Assembly: GCA_910579615.1 (NCBI GenBank)
Contig: CAJTUA010000002.1
Coordinates: 38,503-102,502, forward strand
Direction of reading: 5' to 3'
Source: an uncultured Lachnospiraceae bacterium
Lineage (GTDB): Bacteria > Bacillota > Clostridia > Lachnospirales > Lachnospiraceae
Length of the DNA stretch: 64,000 nucleotides
The notes below the pieces were generated by a model, which ran no database searches, was not told where the DNA came from, and saw only the letters and a program-made list of their open reading frames with translations. Of the stretch, positions 9,102 to 17,312 are shown in pieces. The stretch's first letter is position 1, and each line of letters opens with the position of its first letter. A program made the translations under genes and the position numbers.

Positions 9102-9767
9102 ATGGGGGTATCAGAATTGAGAAAAGGCATTCTATTTGACCTTGATGGCGTGCTGGTTTCAACAGACCGGCTGCATTATCTGGCGTGGAAGCGTTTAGCG
9201 GATGAACTTGGCATCGCGGGATTTACCGAAGAAGACAATGAAAAGCAGCGCGGCGTAAGCCGGATGGAATCGCTTGCGGTTGTTCTTGCAAAGGGCGGCA
9301 AACGCTATTCGGAGGAGGAAAAGCTTGTGCTTGCCGATAAGAAAAACGGGTATTACAGGGAACTGTTGGAAACGCTTGACGAAAGCGCGCTGCTTGCAAA
9401 TGTGCCGCAGACACTGCGGCAGCTGCGGGCGGATGGCTACAAAATGGCAATCGGCTCCGTAAGCAAAAATGCGCCGGTGATTCTTGAGAAAACAGGAATT
9501 GCAGGGCTTGTGGACGCGGTGAGCTGCGGCCTTGATATCACGAAATCAAAACCGGACCCGGAGGTATTTCTGGTGGCAGCGAAAAAGCTCGGTCTGGCAC
9601 CGGAGCAATGTCTGGTGGTGGAGGATGCGGCAGCAGGCATCACGGCGGCAAAGCGGGGCGGGATGGCATCTTTGGGGGTCGGACCTTATTATGAGACGCT
9701 TGGCGGTGATTTCTGCGCCCGCTCCCTGGCGGAGCCAATCGACTGGAAGCGCATAATGGAAAGTTAA
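9102..9767 (+). CDS. pgmB: beta-phosphoglucomutase
   Basis: 221 residues from ATG 9102. A TTG at 9117, preceded by GGGGG at 9104-9108, would begin the protein right before RKGILFDLDGVL and is an equally good start. HAD-superfamily motifs: nucleophile and acid/base in FDLDGVL, the cap with a YLAWKRLADE helix, TGIAGLVDAVSCG, and the phosphate/Mg loops in KSKPDPEVFLVAA and VVEDAAAGITAA. It converts beta-glucose 1-phosphate from the GH65 enzyme to glucose 6-phosphate. Between the two genes lies a 7-bp GC hairpin (GCCCCGG/CCGGGGC). Confidence 0.93.
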   Translation: MGVSELRKGILFDLDGVLVSTDRLHYLAWKRLADELGIAGFTEEDNEKQRGVSRMESLAVVLAKGGKRYSEEEKLVLADKKNGYYRELLETLDESALLANVPQTLRQLRADGYKMAIGSVSKNAPVILEKTGIAGLVDAVSCGLDITKSKPDPEVFLVAAKKLGLAPEQCLVVEDAAAGITAAKRGGMASLGVGPYYETLGGDFCARSLAEPIDWKRIMES

Positions 9768-9782
9768 AGACCATGTTTCCTT

Positions 9783-9874
9783 AAAAAATAGGGGACTTCT
9801 GAAAATTGTTTTTGCAGGGGAATGCTGTGGCATACGGACTGCAAAAAGGGATTATCCGATGTCCCCTATTTTTT
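9783..9874. terminator. Nested bidirectional terminator between pgmB and lacI-type gene
   Basis: AAAAAATAGGGGAC at 9783-9796 pairs with GTCCCCTATTTTTT at 9861-9874, a 14-bp outer stem with A-run and T-run at the ends. Inside it TTTTTGCAG (9809-9817) pairs with CTGCAAAAA (9839-9847). The right arm lies inside the last codons of the convergent regulator gene. Confidence 0.75.
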
Positions 9875-10874
9875 TTACGCTGCCCCGGCGGATTAGCTTT
9901 GTCGGAAGAATCATTTCGGTTTTCCGCGGTTTGGTGCCGTCCAGGCACTGAATCATCGCATCAACGGCATATTTTCCTTTCTGGTACATATCCTGATGGA
10001 TGGTGGTCAGGGACGGATTTGTGATGCGGCTAATCAGTAAATCATCGAAGCCGACAATGGAGTAGTCCTCCGGAATCTGCTTTCCAAGCTCAAAGAAGGA
10101 TTTCATAAGCCCGGCGGCAATGACATCCGCCGTGGTCACAATGCCAGTGATTTCCGGGCGGGCGATAATGGACTGCGCAAGCTTTGTGTAGGACTTTGCG
10201 GTTAAATCGGATTCGAGTATGTACTGCCCGCACGGCGTGATACCGGCATCGGACAGGGCGCAGCGGTAACCCGAAAGGCGCTCATACAACACGCCTCCCG
10301 GCGTAACAAACGGGGAAACAAAGACAATATGGCGGTGTCCGTTCTCAATCAGATGATGCGTTGCCTGGTAGCTTCCGGCAAAATCCTCAAGACCGATATT
10401 GCAGATATCGGGATGTTTCACATAGCTGTCAATCAGGACGATGGGAATATTGAGTGTGGTCAGTGTATCAAAAAAAGCGTCCTTGAAAATACCGGTGACG
10501 AACATGCCGTCCACATTCCAGTTCTGCGCAAAAGCGAGAAGCTCCCCCGGGTCGGCCACGGTGCGAATCATCAGATAGTAGTCGTGCGCGCGCAGATTTT
10601 CCTCCACGATACCGATAAAGGAGGAATGAAAAGGATCCTCCATGAAATTTGCCTTATGGGCAAGGACACTGTGGTTGATGACCGCAATTACCCTGGAGGA
10701 ATTGCTCACAAGGGAGCGGGCAGACATATTCGGAACGTAGCCAAGCTGCTTGATTGCATCGTTGATGCGGGAGATGGTTTCTGCGGAAACCCGCTTGCTC
10801 CTTCCGTGGATGACATTGGACACGGTGGTACAGCTGACCCCGGTAAGTTGGGCAATATCTTTGATGGTTGCCAT
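9852..10874 (-). CDS. LacI-family transcriptional regulator
   Basis: 340 residues. The N-terminus MATIKDIAQLTGVSCTTVSN is a LacI helix-turn-helix with hinge helix (KQLGYVPNMSARSL), followed by a periplasmic-binding-protein-like sensor domain (VIAVINHSV; MFVTGIF; FDDLLISRI; MILPTKLIRRGS at the end). It faces the GH65 operon, so sugar-responsive control of that operon is the simplest view (inference). A near-palindrome GAAAACGTATTC at 10991-11002 lies upstream of its own start and a perfect version, GAAAACGTTTTC, lies upstream of the pullulanase gene at 42979-42990; both fit LacI-family operators with a central CG. Confidence 0.93.
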   Translation of the reverse strand: MATIKDIAQLTGVSCTTVSNVIHGRSKRVSAETISRINDAIKQLGYVPNMSARSLVSNSSRVIAVINHSVLAHKANFMEDPFHSSFIGIVEENLRAHDYYLMIRTVADPGELLAFAQNWNVDGMFVTGIFKDAFFDTLTTLNIPIVLIDSYVKHPDICNIGLEDFAGSYQATHHLIENGHRHIVFVSPFVTPGGVLYERLSGYRCALSDAGITPCGQYILESDLTAKSYTKLAQSIIARPEITGIVTTADVIAAGLMKSFFELGKQIPEDYSIVGFDDLLISRITNPSLTTIHQDMYQKGKYAVDAMIQCLDGTKPRKTEMILPTKLIRRGSVKKIGDIG

Positions 10875-10990
10875 AATAAATCCTTTCTGGATATCGCATC
10901 CCGCGTGTTTCGGTTATATATCGATTATAGTCGGGAAAGGGCAAAAAAGCAAGGGGACGATGATGGAGTTTGCGTATTTTGTAATCGCCA

Positions 10991-11002
10991 GAAAACGTAT
11001 TC
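10991..11002. promoter_or_regulatory. Candidate LacI-family operator
   Basis: GAAAACGTATTC matches its own reverse complement at 10 of 12 positions and has the central CG of LacI-family sites. It lies 117 bases upstream of the regulator start and could serve autoregulation. Confidence 0.4.
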
Positions 11003-11052
11003 GAAAATATCAAACTTTAAGAAAAAAACTTTTAAATTTTCTGAAAAATTAC

Positions 11053-11081
11053 TTGTAAAACGAAAAATAATCTGTTATAAT
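11053..11081 (+). promoter_or_regulatory. Sigma-A promoter for the 11157 gene
   Basis: TTGTAA at 11053-11058, 17-base spacer, TATAAT at 11076-11081. The surrounding 11003-11140 stretch is AT-rich and holds no gene. Confidence 0.75.
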
Positions 11082-11156
11082 ATAATCAAAGAAAAATCCG
11101 GTTTTTTCTGAAACTTCATATTTCATTAAGAAAAATAGACTATGGGAGGTAGTCGT

Positions 11157-11873
11157 ATGGGAGAAAGATTATTTGAAAAAGGCATGACACTGTCAGAAAT
11201 GGATGCGGCGGTTGAGCACTTTCTGACGGAGGAAGGTTCCGCAGTACGTATTTTGGTGGACATTCCGCTGACGGAAGAAGAATACATACAGCTTTCGGAT
11301 AAGCTTTTAAGCACAAATCGGAATATGGCAACGATGCAGCGTTACCGCATCAGCATGCTGCTGGCGTGGGCGTATGCACTTTATTACGGAAAAGAAGAAA
11401 GCAGGCAGTATTGTGAGATTATGAGCAGCCTGGACGAGCTGCCACAGTATTCCATGCGGCAGTTTTTCGGGATTTGCAGCAGGACTTTTGAAGAATTTGG
11501 GCTGAATAACTATTTCCCGGAAATATGCAGCAAGCAGCAGCTGTGCGGGATGATGGTCGCGCAGGCGGGGGTCTCGGAGGAGATGGCACCGCGTTTTTGC
11601 AGGCTTTTGGACAAAATGCTTGATGGGAAGCCTATCAGGGAAGCGATGGAGGAGATGGAGATGACAAACAATGAGCAATTGGAGAATGTCGCGAATGCTT
11701 CCAGTTATCATTTCCTTGAGAAACTCCTTCTTTCGGCACGGGAAGTGATGCGCGACTGCCATAGTGGCCAATATACGGAGATACAGCTGCGTCAGAAATA
11801 TTCGATTACTTCCAGCCGCCTGATTCACACATGCTGGTCCTGGGCGCAGCAGCGCAGCCGGGTTTGTGCGTAG
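11157..11873 (+). CDS. Conserved hypothetical cytoplasmic protein
   Basis: 238 residues from ATG 11157, chosen because GGGAGG at 11144-11149 stands eight bases upstream; an upstream in-frame ATG at 11142 overlaps that site. No signal peptide or membrane helix. The protein looks all-helical (MQRYRISMLLAWAYALYYG; EEMAPRFCRLLDKMLDG; FLEKLLLSAREVMRDC) and has a short helix-turn-helix-like end (QLRQKYSITSSRLIHTCWSW). I do not recognise the family. It is a monocistronic unit with its own strong promoter and terminator. Confidence 0.7.
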   Translation: MGERLFEKGMTLSEMDAAVEHFLTEEGSAVRILVDIPLTEEEYIQLSDKLLSTNRNMATMQRYRISMLLAWAYALYYGKEESRQYCEIMSSLDELPQYSMRQFFGICSRTFEEFGLNNYFPEICSKQQLCGMMVAQAGVSEEMAPRFCRLLDKMLDGKPIREAMEEMEMTNNEQLENVANASSYHFLEKLLLSAREVMRDCHSGQYTEIQLRQKYSITSSRLIHTCWSWAQQRSRVCA

Positions 11874-11961
11874 GGCGTGCTGTATTGCAGAAGGAAAATA
11901 AATTGTAAATGATAGGAGTTTTTAGAGCGGGGGCTGATTACGTTGAATAAAAAGAATGGTA

Positions 11962-12006
11962 CTGCCGCACGGAGCAATAAAGAAATCGTCCGTGCGGCAG
12001 TTTTTT
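11962..12006 (+). terminator. Rho-independent terminator
   Basis: CTGCCGCACGGA (11962-11973) pairs with TCCGTGCGGCAG (11989-12000), a perfect 12-bp stem, followed by TTTTTT. The same stem core, CTGCCGCACG, forms the terminator at 63440. Confidence 0.85.
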
Positions 12007-12051
12007 ATGTGCCAGGCGTTTAGGCTTATTGCCGCACACACCTTTGGCACT

Positions 12052-15042
12052 TTACGGTTCCTGGTGCACTCTGAGAACGCTCACCGAATACATTGGTGCT
12101 GTGTAGTTAAACTGGCTTGCTGCGCCTGTAAGCTCCGTACTCTCTAGCGTTACAACTTCGGTTCTGCCAAGGATATTATCGTTTGCAAGGCTCGTGCCCG
12201 CTACCAAATCCACAGAAACCGTCGGTGCAACTGCCCCGACACCGTTTAAATCAATGGCAAAGGTTTTCGGGTTGCCCGTCACATTGACAAGCTTGATGAT
12301 GATGTCGCCGCTTTCGTCCGTGCTCACGACCTGGTAGCTCTCGGCATTCGTGGTTTCGGGCAGGTCATAATCCACGTAGAGTTCGCCGTCAATATAGCAT
12401 TTTACATTTGTATCGGTCACAACGACGCGCAGATGATAGGCTTTTCCGACCTCAATCCGGCAGTTTTTTACCGTTCCGGCAAGCTGGCCGGATTTCGCGC
12501 CGGCCTCCACCTGTTGCAGACAGGAAACGGTGTTGTTCCACCCCCCGATATTCCAGAAGAAATTATCGTCCACGCCGCGCACGGCAAATGGGATGAGAAA
12601 GCCCTCCTGCCCGCCGTTTTTGGTCGCGGTCAGTTCGTAAGTATAATTTGTCCAACCTACTTCCCCGAAATACGCCGCACTTCCGATATTGCCGAAGCGC
12701 CCGGTATTTGTCGTGGAGGAGAGCTGCAAAAGTGAACCATCGGTCACGGACCAGATACCGTCGGACGGCGTAACCCAGCGGGCGGAAAAATTTTCATCGG
12801 AGAAATCGTCCTCCGCCAGAATCTCTCCGGTTGCATTGTCTGTAATTTTCACGTTGTCAAAAGTCGCGGAGGTGTTCCATGTCCCAAGCCCTACCCGGCC
12901 AGAGAGTGTGATATCCTCAATGTCCGCTCCGGTAAGCGTGGAGGAGAGCAGGGCGCTGCCCGCGTTTTTCGCGAAAATCTGCTGTACGTAGTAGTTGACG
13001 GAACAGGTCGAGGTTTCATTGTTAAACCAGATTAAGTCCGGAGCCCAGTGCATTGCAGTCAGGTTTCCGAACAATGGGGCGTAGGCCGCCATCCTTACAA
13101 TGTCGCCGTTGCGTTCTAAGCCTGTCATGTACGCTGCCTCAGAGAGTGCGGCAAGCAAAGTGTTCGCCTGTGCTGCATATTCGCCGAGGAATACTGGGAT
13201 GCCGCCGCCAAATTTGGTTTCGGTCATATGTTCCGTGTCGCGGCTGTAATTGGCCTCATCGTAATAATCCGCATGGTTAAAAAACCAGGACGGGGAATTG
13301 TAATAGTGGTGGTCCGTCGCACCTGCAAAATCGAGGATTGTTTTGTCTGGATTTAGGGCAAGCCAGCGCGCCGCTTCCTCGTAGGATGCCATGTAATCCA
13401 CGCCCGAATCCCCGTCGTCCACGCCCGCGGAAAACATCAGCTCAACGCCGTCAAAGAGCGCCGGGTTTTCTGCTTTTGCCGCAGCGAAGGCATCTACAAA
13501 CGCCTCGTAGTGGGCAAAGAAATTGCTGCCCCACTGCTCGTTGCCGATACCGATGTATTTGAGGGCAAACGGCTCCTCATGCCCCATTGCGATGCGCACC
13601 GCGCCCCATTTGGTCGAGGCATCGCCGCGGCAGAATTCCACAAGGTCAAGCGCGTCCTGCACATACTGCTCGAATTCCGGCGTGCCGACATCCGGACCTA
13701 AGCCGGGACCCTGCCCCATGCAGCCAAGCCCGCAGTTGAGAACCGGAACGCCGATGGCACCGATATCCTCAGCGAGCAGGAAATATTCGTAGAAGCCCAG
13801 ACCGTAGGACATGTAGGATGGATATTTGTCGTTGGTCGCGCGCTCGTTTGTCCAGATATTCTGCCCCTGCCTGCGCGCTGCCACGTCGCCGTAGGTTCCG
13901 TTAAATAAAAGCGGCTCCCCGTCCGGTCCTACGCCAATCGAATCCTTCCAGTCGTAGGCGGTCGCAAGTGTCGCGCCCTCAATGACACAGCCGCCCGGGA
14001 AGCGTAAGAATGCCGGGGAGAGGGCTTCTAACTTTTCAGCGAGGTCTTTTCTCAGACCGTTTTCGCGCCCTTTGTAGGTGTCCTTCGGGAACAGCGAAAC
14101 CATGTCGATTGCGGCGGAACCAGTATCGATGGTCACGTTTAAGGAAAGGTTCCTTGAAACGGTGGAGGAAGGCGTTAAGGTAAGCTCGTATTTCGTCCAT
14201 TCCGGGGTGAGCGCGCCGATTGTCCCGGCTGCGATTTCTTCTGCACCGAACATAAGGGAAACATGGATAGGACCTGTATAGCCCTCAAGCCCGCGCGCGT
14301 AAATGGAGAATATGTATTCTGCGCCGCCCGTTACTGCCATACCGTCAAGGAAACCGGAATTTGCAATGCCTGCCCTGGCACCGGAGGCATTTTGGAGCAC
14401 CATGTAGTTTGGGTTGTTTACATTTAAGTAACCGTTGGCATCGTCCTTGATGACCGTTGCGGATATTTCGCCGACATTTGTCCAGGCGTGCCGCTCGTTG
14501 CCGGATGCAAGGTTTGTAAACTCAAAGGAACGGTTCTGCACAAGCTCGGCATAAAGACCACCGTCCGCCGCAAAATTGATGTCCTCGATGAAAATGCCGT
14601 AGAGCAAATCGCTGATTTCATGCACCGGGGCGGAGGCATCTACGCTTAGGGTATAATTGCTCTGCGCGGTGTCGTAGGCGCTGATGGTGTTCGCATCACC
14701 GTAAACGGCAGGGGTCGGGGTTGCAGCCGGGGCTAAGGTCGGGGCAGGAACCCTGGTCGGTTCCGTTTCCGGCGCCGGGGTTGGCGTGTCGGTTGGGTTC
14801 GTTGGCACATCAGTTGGTTCCGGGGAAGGGATGCCGGTTGGGGAGGCAGTGCCTGTCGGAGAAATATTTGCGGAGTTGGTTGGGGTCGGTACCGTGGCGC
14901 CATCCGGCTCTTTCCCGCAGCCTGACGCCGAAAATGCGAACAAACCCGCGCAGGCAAATGCCGCCGCGCGCCGCGCGACAGAGCGCAGGCGAAAAGCTGC
15001 AAATGTTTGGGACGTAAAATCCTTCATTGTCTGTTTTTTCAT
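12052..15042 (-). CDS. Secreted lipoprotein GH51 alpha-L-arabinofuranosidase
   Basis: 996 residues from the ATG at 15042, six bases after GAGG; in-frame ATGs at 15045 and 15054 are less well placed. Lipobox SASGC (Cys42) makes it a surface lipoprotein, followed by a Pro/Thr-rich linker to about residue 120. The GH51 part starts at SDLLYGIFIEDINFAADGG; the acid/base Glu is in GIGNEQWG (about 500) and the nucleophile Glu in VFLGEYAAQ (about 620). A jelly-roll insert typical of these enzymes sits at about 215-310, and a concanavalin-like domain (FDNVKITDNATGEILAEDDF; DNFFWNIGGWNN) is inserted about 715-890 before the C-terminal beta domain ends. It removes arabinose from arabinan or arabinoxylan outside the cell. 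Confidence 0.92.
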   Translation of the reverse strand: MKKQTMKDFTSQTFAAFRLRSVARRAAAFACAGLFAFSASGCGKEPDGATVPTPTNSANISPTGTASPTGIPSPEPTDVPTNPTDTPTPAPETEPTRVPAPTLAPAATPTPAVYGDANTISAYDTAQSNYTLSVDASAPVHEISDLLYGIFIEDINFAADGGLYAELVQNRSFEFTNLASGNERHAWTNVGEISATVIKDDANGYLNVNNPNYMVLQNASGARAGIANSGFLDGMAVTGGAEYIFSIYARGLEGYTGPIHVSLMFGAEEIAAGTIGALTPEWTKYELTLTPSSTVSRNLSLNVTIDTGSAAIDMVSLFPKDTYKGRENGLRKDLAEKLEALSPAFLRFPGGCVIEGATLATAYDWKDSIGVGPDGEPLLFNGTYGDVAARRQGQNIWTNERATNDKYPSYMSYGLGFYEYFLLAEDIGAIGVPVLNCGLGCMGQGPGLGPDVGTPEFEQYVQDALDLVEFCRGDASTKWGAVRIAMGHEEPFALKYIGIGNEQWGSNFFAHYEAFVDAFAAAKAENPALFDGVELMFSAGVDDGDSGVDYMASYEEAARWLALNPDKTILDFAGATDHHYYNSPSWFFNHADYYDEANYSRDTEHMTETKFGGGIPVFLGEYAAQANTLLAALSEAAYMTGLERNGDIVRMAAYAPLFGNLTAMHWAPDLIWFNNETSTCSVNYYVQQIFAKNAGSALLSSTLTGADIEDITLSGRVGLGTWNTSATFDNVKITDNATGEILAEDDFSDENFSARWVTPSDGIWSVTDGSLLQLSSTTNTGRFGNIGSAAYFGEVGWTNYTYELTATKNGGQEGFLIPFAVRGVDDNFFWNIGGWNNTVSCLQQVEAGAKSGQLAGTVKNCRIEVGKAYHLRVVVTDTNVKCYIDGELYVDYDLPETTNAESYQVVSTDESGDIIIKLVNVTGNPKTFAIDLNGVGAVAPTVSVDLVAGTSLANDNILGRTEVVTLESTELTGAASQFNYTAPMYSVSVLRVHQEP

Positions 15043-15070
15043 CATAAACCTCATTTCTTTTTGGAAAATG

Positions 15071-15126
15071 TGAAATAATTTAGGAAGCTATGAAATAATT
15101 ATAGGGGAAGACCGGGAAAATGTCAA
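15071..15126 (-). promoter_or_regulatory. Consensus promoter of the GH51 gene with direct repeat
   Basis: On the minus strand TTGACA (15126-15121), a 17-base spacer and TATAAT (15103-15098) match consensus exactly. TGAAATAATT occurs at 15071-15080 and again at 15091-15100, 20 bases apart and overlapping the -10 box, a possible operator pair. Confidence 0.7.
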
Positions 15127-15432
15127 GGAGATATGGAATGCAAAAACAGGGGGATGGTTGGCGGACCCGGGAAATACCGCCTGCTTTCGAACCGGGAGTC
15201 CGGGGACGGAAGGGCGGATATTATGATGCTGCCGGAGGATGAGCAGAGTCCGGTGCTGTTTTGCTGCGGCTGGAAGTAATAATGGAAAGGCAGGATAATA
15301 AATCCCGGGTTCCGATTGTGACGGTTCTTAGCATCTTGCAACAATTTTTTAAGGCAGCCGCAAAAACATACATAAAGAAATTATCTGCATTGCGGGGGAT
15401 TTTGCGAAAAACAGAAAACTATCCCTGTACTC
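15127..15432. other. Intergenic stretch, nothing convincing
   Basis: About 300 bases between the divergent GH51 and exporter promoters. A 65-codon frame at 15261 lacks a good ribosome binding site and recognisable features, so I do not call it a gene. Confidence 0.5.
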
Positions 15433-15461
15433 TTGCAAACTTTGCCAAAATCATATAGAAT
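15433..15461 (+). promoter_or_regulatory. Promoter of the exporter operon
   Basis: TTGCAA (15433-15438), 17-base spacer, TAGAAT (15456-15461), 37 bases before the first start codon. Confidence 0.6.
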
Positions 15462-15497
15462 AATGGAGAAAATACAAAGCAGAAAGGGTAAGGAAAA

Positions 15498-17312
15498 ATG
15501 AAAAAACTGCTTCGCTTCCTTAAGGACTACAAGAAGGAGAGTATTCTGGCACCTTTGTTCAAAATGTTAGAAGCGCTCTTCGAACTTTTTGTTCCTCTTG
15601 TCATGAAGAAAATCATTGACGTTGGCATCGCAAACGGTGACCGGCCTTATATTGTGCGGATGTGCCTGCTCATGGTAGCGCTTGGCATTATCGGGCTTGT
15701 CTGCTCACTGACGGCGCAGTTTTTTGCGGCGAAGGCGGCGGTCGGCTGCTCGACGAAGCTGCGGCACGCGCTGTTTGCGCATATCCAGGGGCTGACATTC
15801 TCAGAGATTGACGACCTTGGAACCTCGACCATGATTACGCGTATGACAAGCGACATCAATCAGGTGCAGTCCGGCATTAACATGGTGCTGCGCCTGTTTA
15901 TGCGCTCCCCGTTTATCGTATTTGGCGCGATGATTATGGCGTTCACGATTGATGTGAAGGCGGCGCTTATTTTTGTTGTTACAATTCCGGTGCTCTCGGT
16001 GATTGTGTTTGGCATTATGATGATAACGATGCCGCTGTTTAAGAAGGTGCAAAAGGGGCTTGACCGGGTGCTCGGCAAGACACGCGAAAACCTGACGGGC
16101 GTGCGCGTCATCCGCGCGTTTGCAAAAGAGCAACAGGAAATTGACGAATTCGGGCAGAGCAATGCACTGCTGACGAAGCTGCAGATGAAAGTCGGCAGAA
16201 TTTCCGCGCTGACAAATCCCCTGACTTATATTGTGGTGAATCTTTCGATTGCGGCGCTTATCTGGGTCGGTGCGCTGCGCGTGGATGCAGGGATTATCAC
16301 ACAGGGCGCAGTGATTGCACTGGTTAATTATATGTCGCAGATTCTTGTGGAGCTGGTCAAGCTTGCCAATCTGATTGTGACAATAACAAAGGCGCTCGCG
16401 TGTGCGGGGCGCGTTGAGAAGGTGTTTGAGATTGCGCCGGGCATGGTGTATGGCGATGCAGCGGAGTACGAGAAGAAGAGGGCGGCGCTTGCGGGTAAGG
16501 CAGCAGCACCTGCCTACGCAGTGGAATTTAAAAACGTCGGTCTGACCTACCGCGGCGCAGGTGCCGAATCGCTTTCCGGGCTGAATCTGAAAGTGAAGCC
16601 GGGTGAAACCGTCGGCATAATCGGCGGAACCGGTTCGGGCAAAACCTCGGTTATCAACCTGATTCCGCGCTACTACGACGCGACGGAAGGCGAGGTGCTG
16701 GTGGACGGCATCAATGTTAAGGATTATCCGATGGAAACACTGCGCGGCAAAATCGGTATGGTGATGCAAAAAGCCGTGCTTTTTAAGGGGACAATCCGCC
16801 AGAATCTGCAGTGGGGCAGGCAGGACGCGACGGATGAAGAAATGTTTGAAGCGCTTGCGATTGCACAGGCAAAGGAATTTGTGGACACAAAGGACGGGAA
16901 GCTCTCCGCACCGATTACACAGGGAGGCAAGAACCTTTCCGGCGGACAGAAGCAGCGTCTGACAATCGCGCGCGCGCTTGTGCGCAAGCCGGAAATCCTG
17001 GTGCTCGACGACAGTGCTTCAGCGCTCGACTATGCGACGGATGCGAAGCTGCGCAAGGCATTGCGGCAGATGCGGGATAAGCTGACAGTATTTATTGTGT
17101 CGCAGCGCGCGGCATCCATCATGCATGCCGACCAGATTGTGGTGCTCGATGACGGACATGTTGCGGGCATTGGAAGGCATGAGGAGCTGCTTGAAAATTG
17201 CAGTGTTTATCAGGAAATATATTATTCGCAGTTTAAGAAAGAGGAAGAAAAAGATGCGGATAAAGTCGCCCGAAACAGCAAATCGGGGCAAGGGAAGGAG
17301 GTACGGGCATGA
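15498..17312 (+). CDS. ABC exporter half-transporter, degenerate ATPase site subunit
   Basis: 604 residues: a six-helix membrane domain (about 10-310) and a nucleotide-binding domain. Walker A is GGTGSGKTS (about 376), signature LSGGQKQRL is intact, but Walker B reads VLVLDDSAS, with Asp where the catalytic Glu normally stands, and the switch histidine is Gln (FIVSQRAAS). This is the pattern of the degenerate partner in heterodimeric exporters such as TM287/288, LmrCD and BmrCD. Its stop overlaps the next start by four bases (ATGA), as expected for the two halves of one pump. Substrate unknown; drug or lipid export are the usual roles. Confidence 0.92.
   Translation: MKKLLRFLKDYKKESILAPLFKMLEALFELFVPLVMKKIIDVGIANGDRPYIVRMCLLMVALGIIGLVCSLTAQFFAAKAAVGCSTKLRHALFAHIQGLTFSEIDDLGTSTMITRMTSDINQVQSGINMVLRLFMRSPFIVFGAMIMAFTIDVKAALIFVVTIPVLSVIVFGIMMITMPLFKKVQKGLDRVLGKTRENLTGVRVIRAFAKEQQEIDEFGQSNALLTKLQMKVGRISALTNPLTYIVVNLSIAALIWVGALRVDAGIITQGAVIALVNYMSQILVELVKLANLIVTITKALACAGRVEKVFEIAPGMVYGDAAEYEKKRAALAGKAAAPAYAVEFKNVGLTYRGAGAESLSGLNLKVKPGETVGIIGGTGSGKTSVINLIPRYYDATEGEVLVDGINVKDYPMETLRGKIGMVMQKAVLFKGTIRQNLQWGRQDATDEEMFEALAIAQAKEFVDTKDGKLSAPITQGGKNLSGGQKQRLTIARALVRKPEILVLDDSASALDYATDAKLRKALRQMRDKLTVFIVSQRAASIMHADQIVVLDDGHVAGIGRHEELLENCSVYQEIYYSQFKKEEEKDADKVARNSKSGQGKEVRA

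Noticed and set aside
15801..16769. 322-codon minus-strand frame
   Set aside because: Antisense to the exporter gene whose ABC motifs are unmistakable; composition His/Arg-rich, a shadow.
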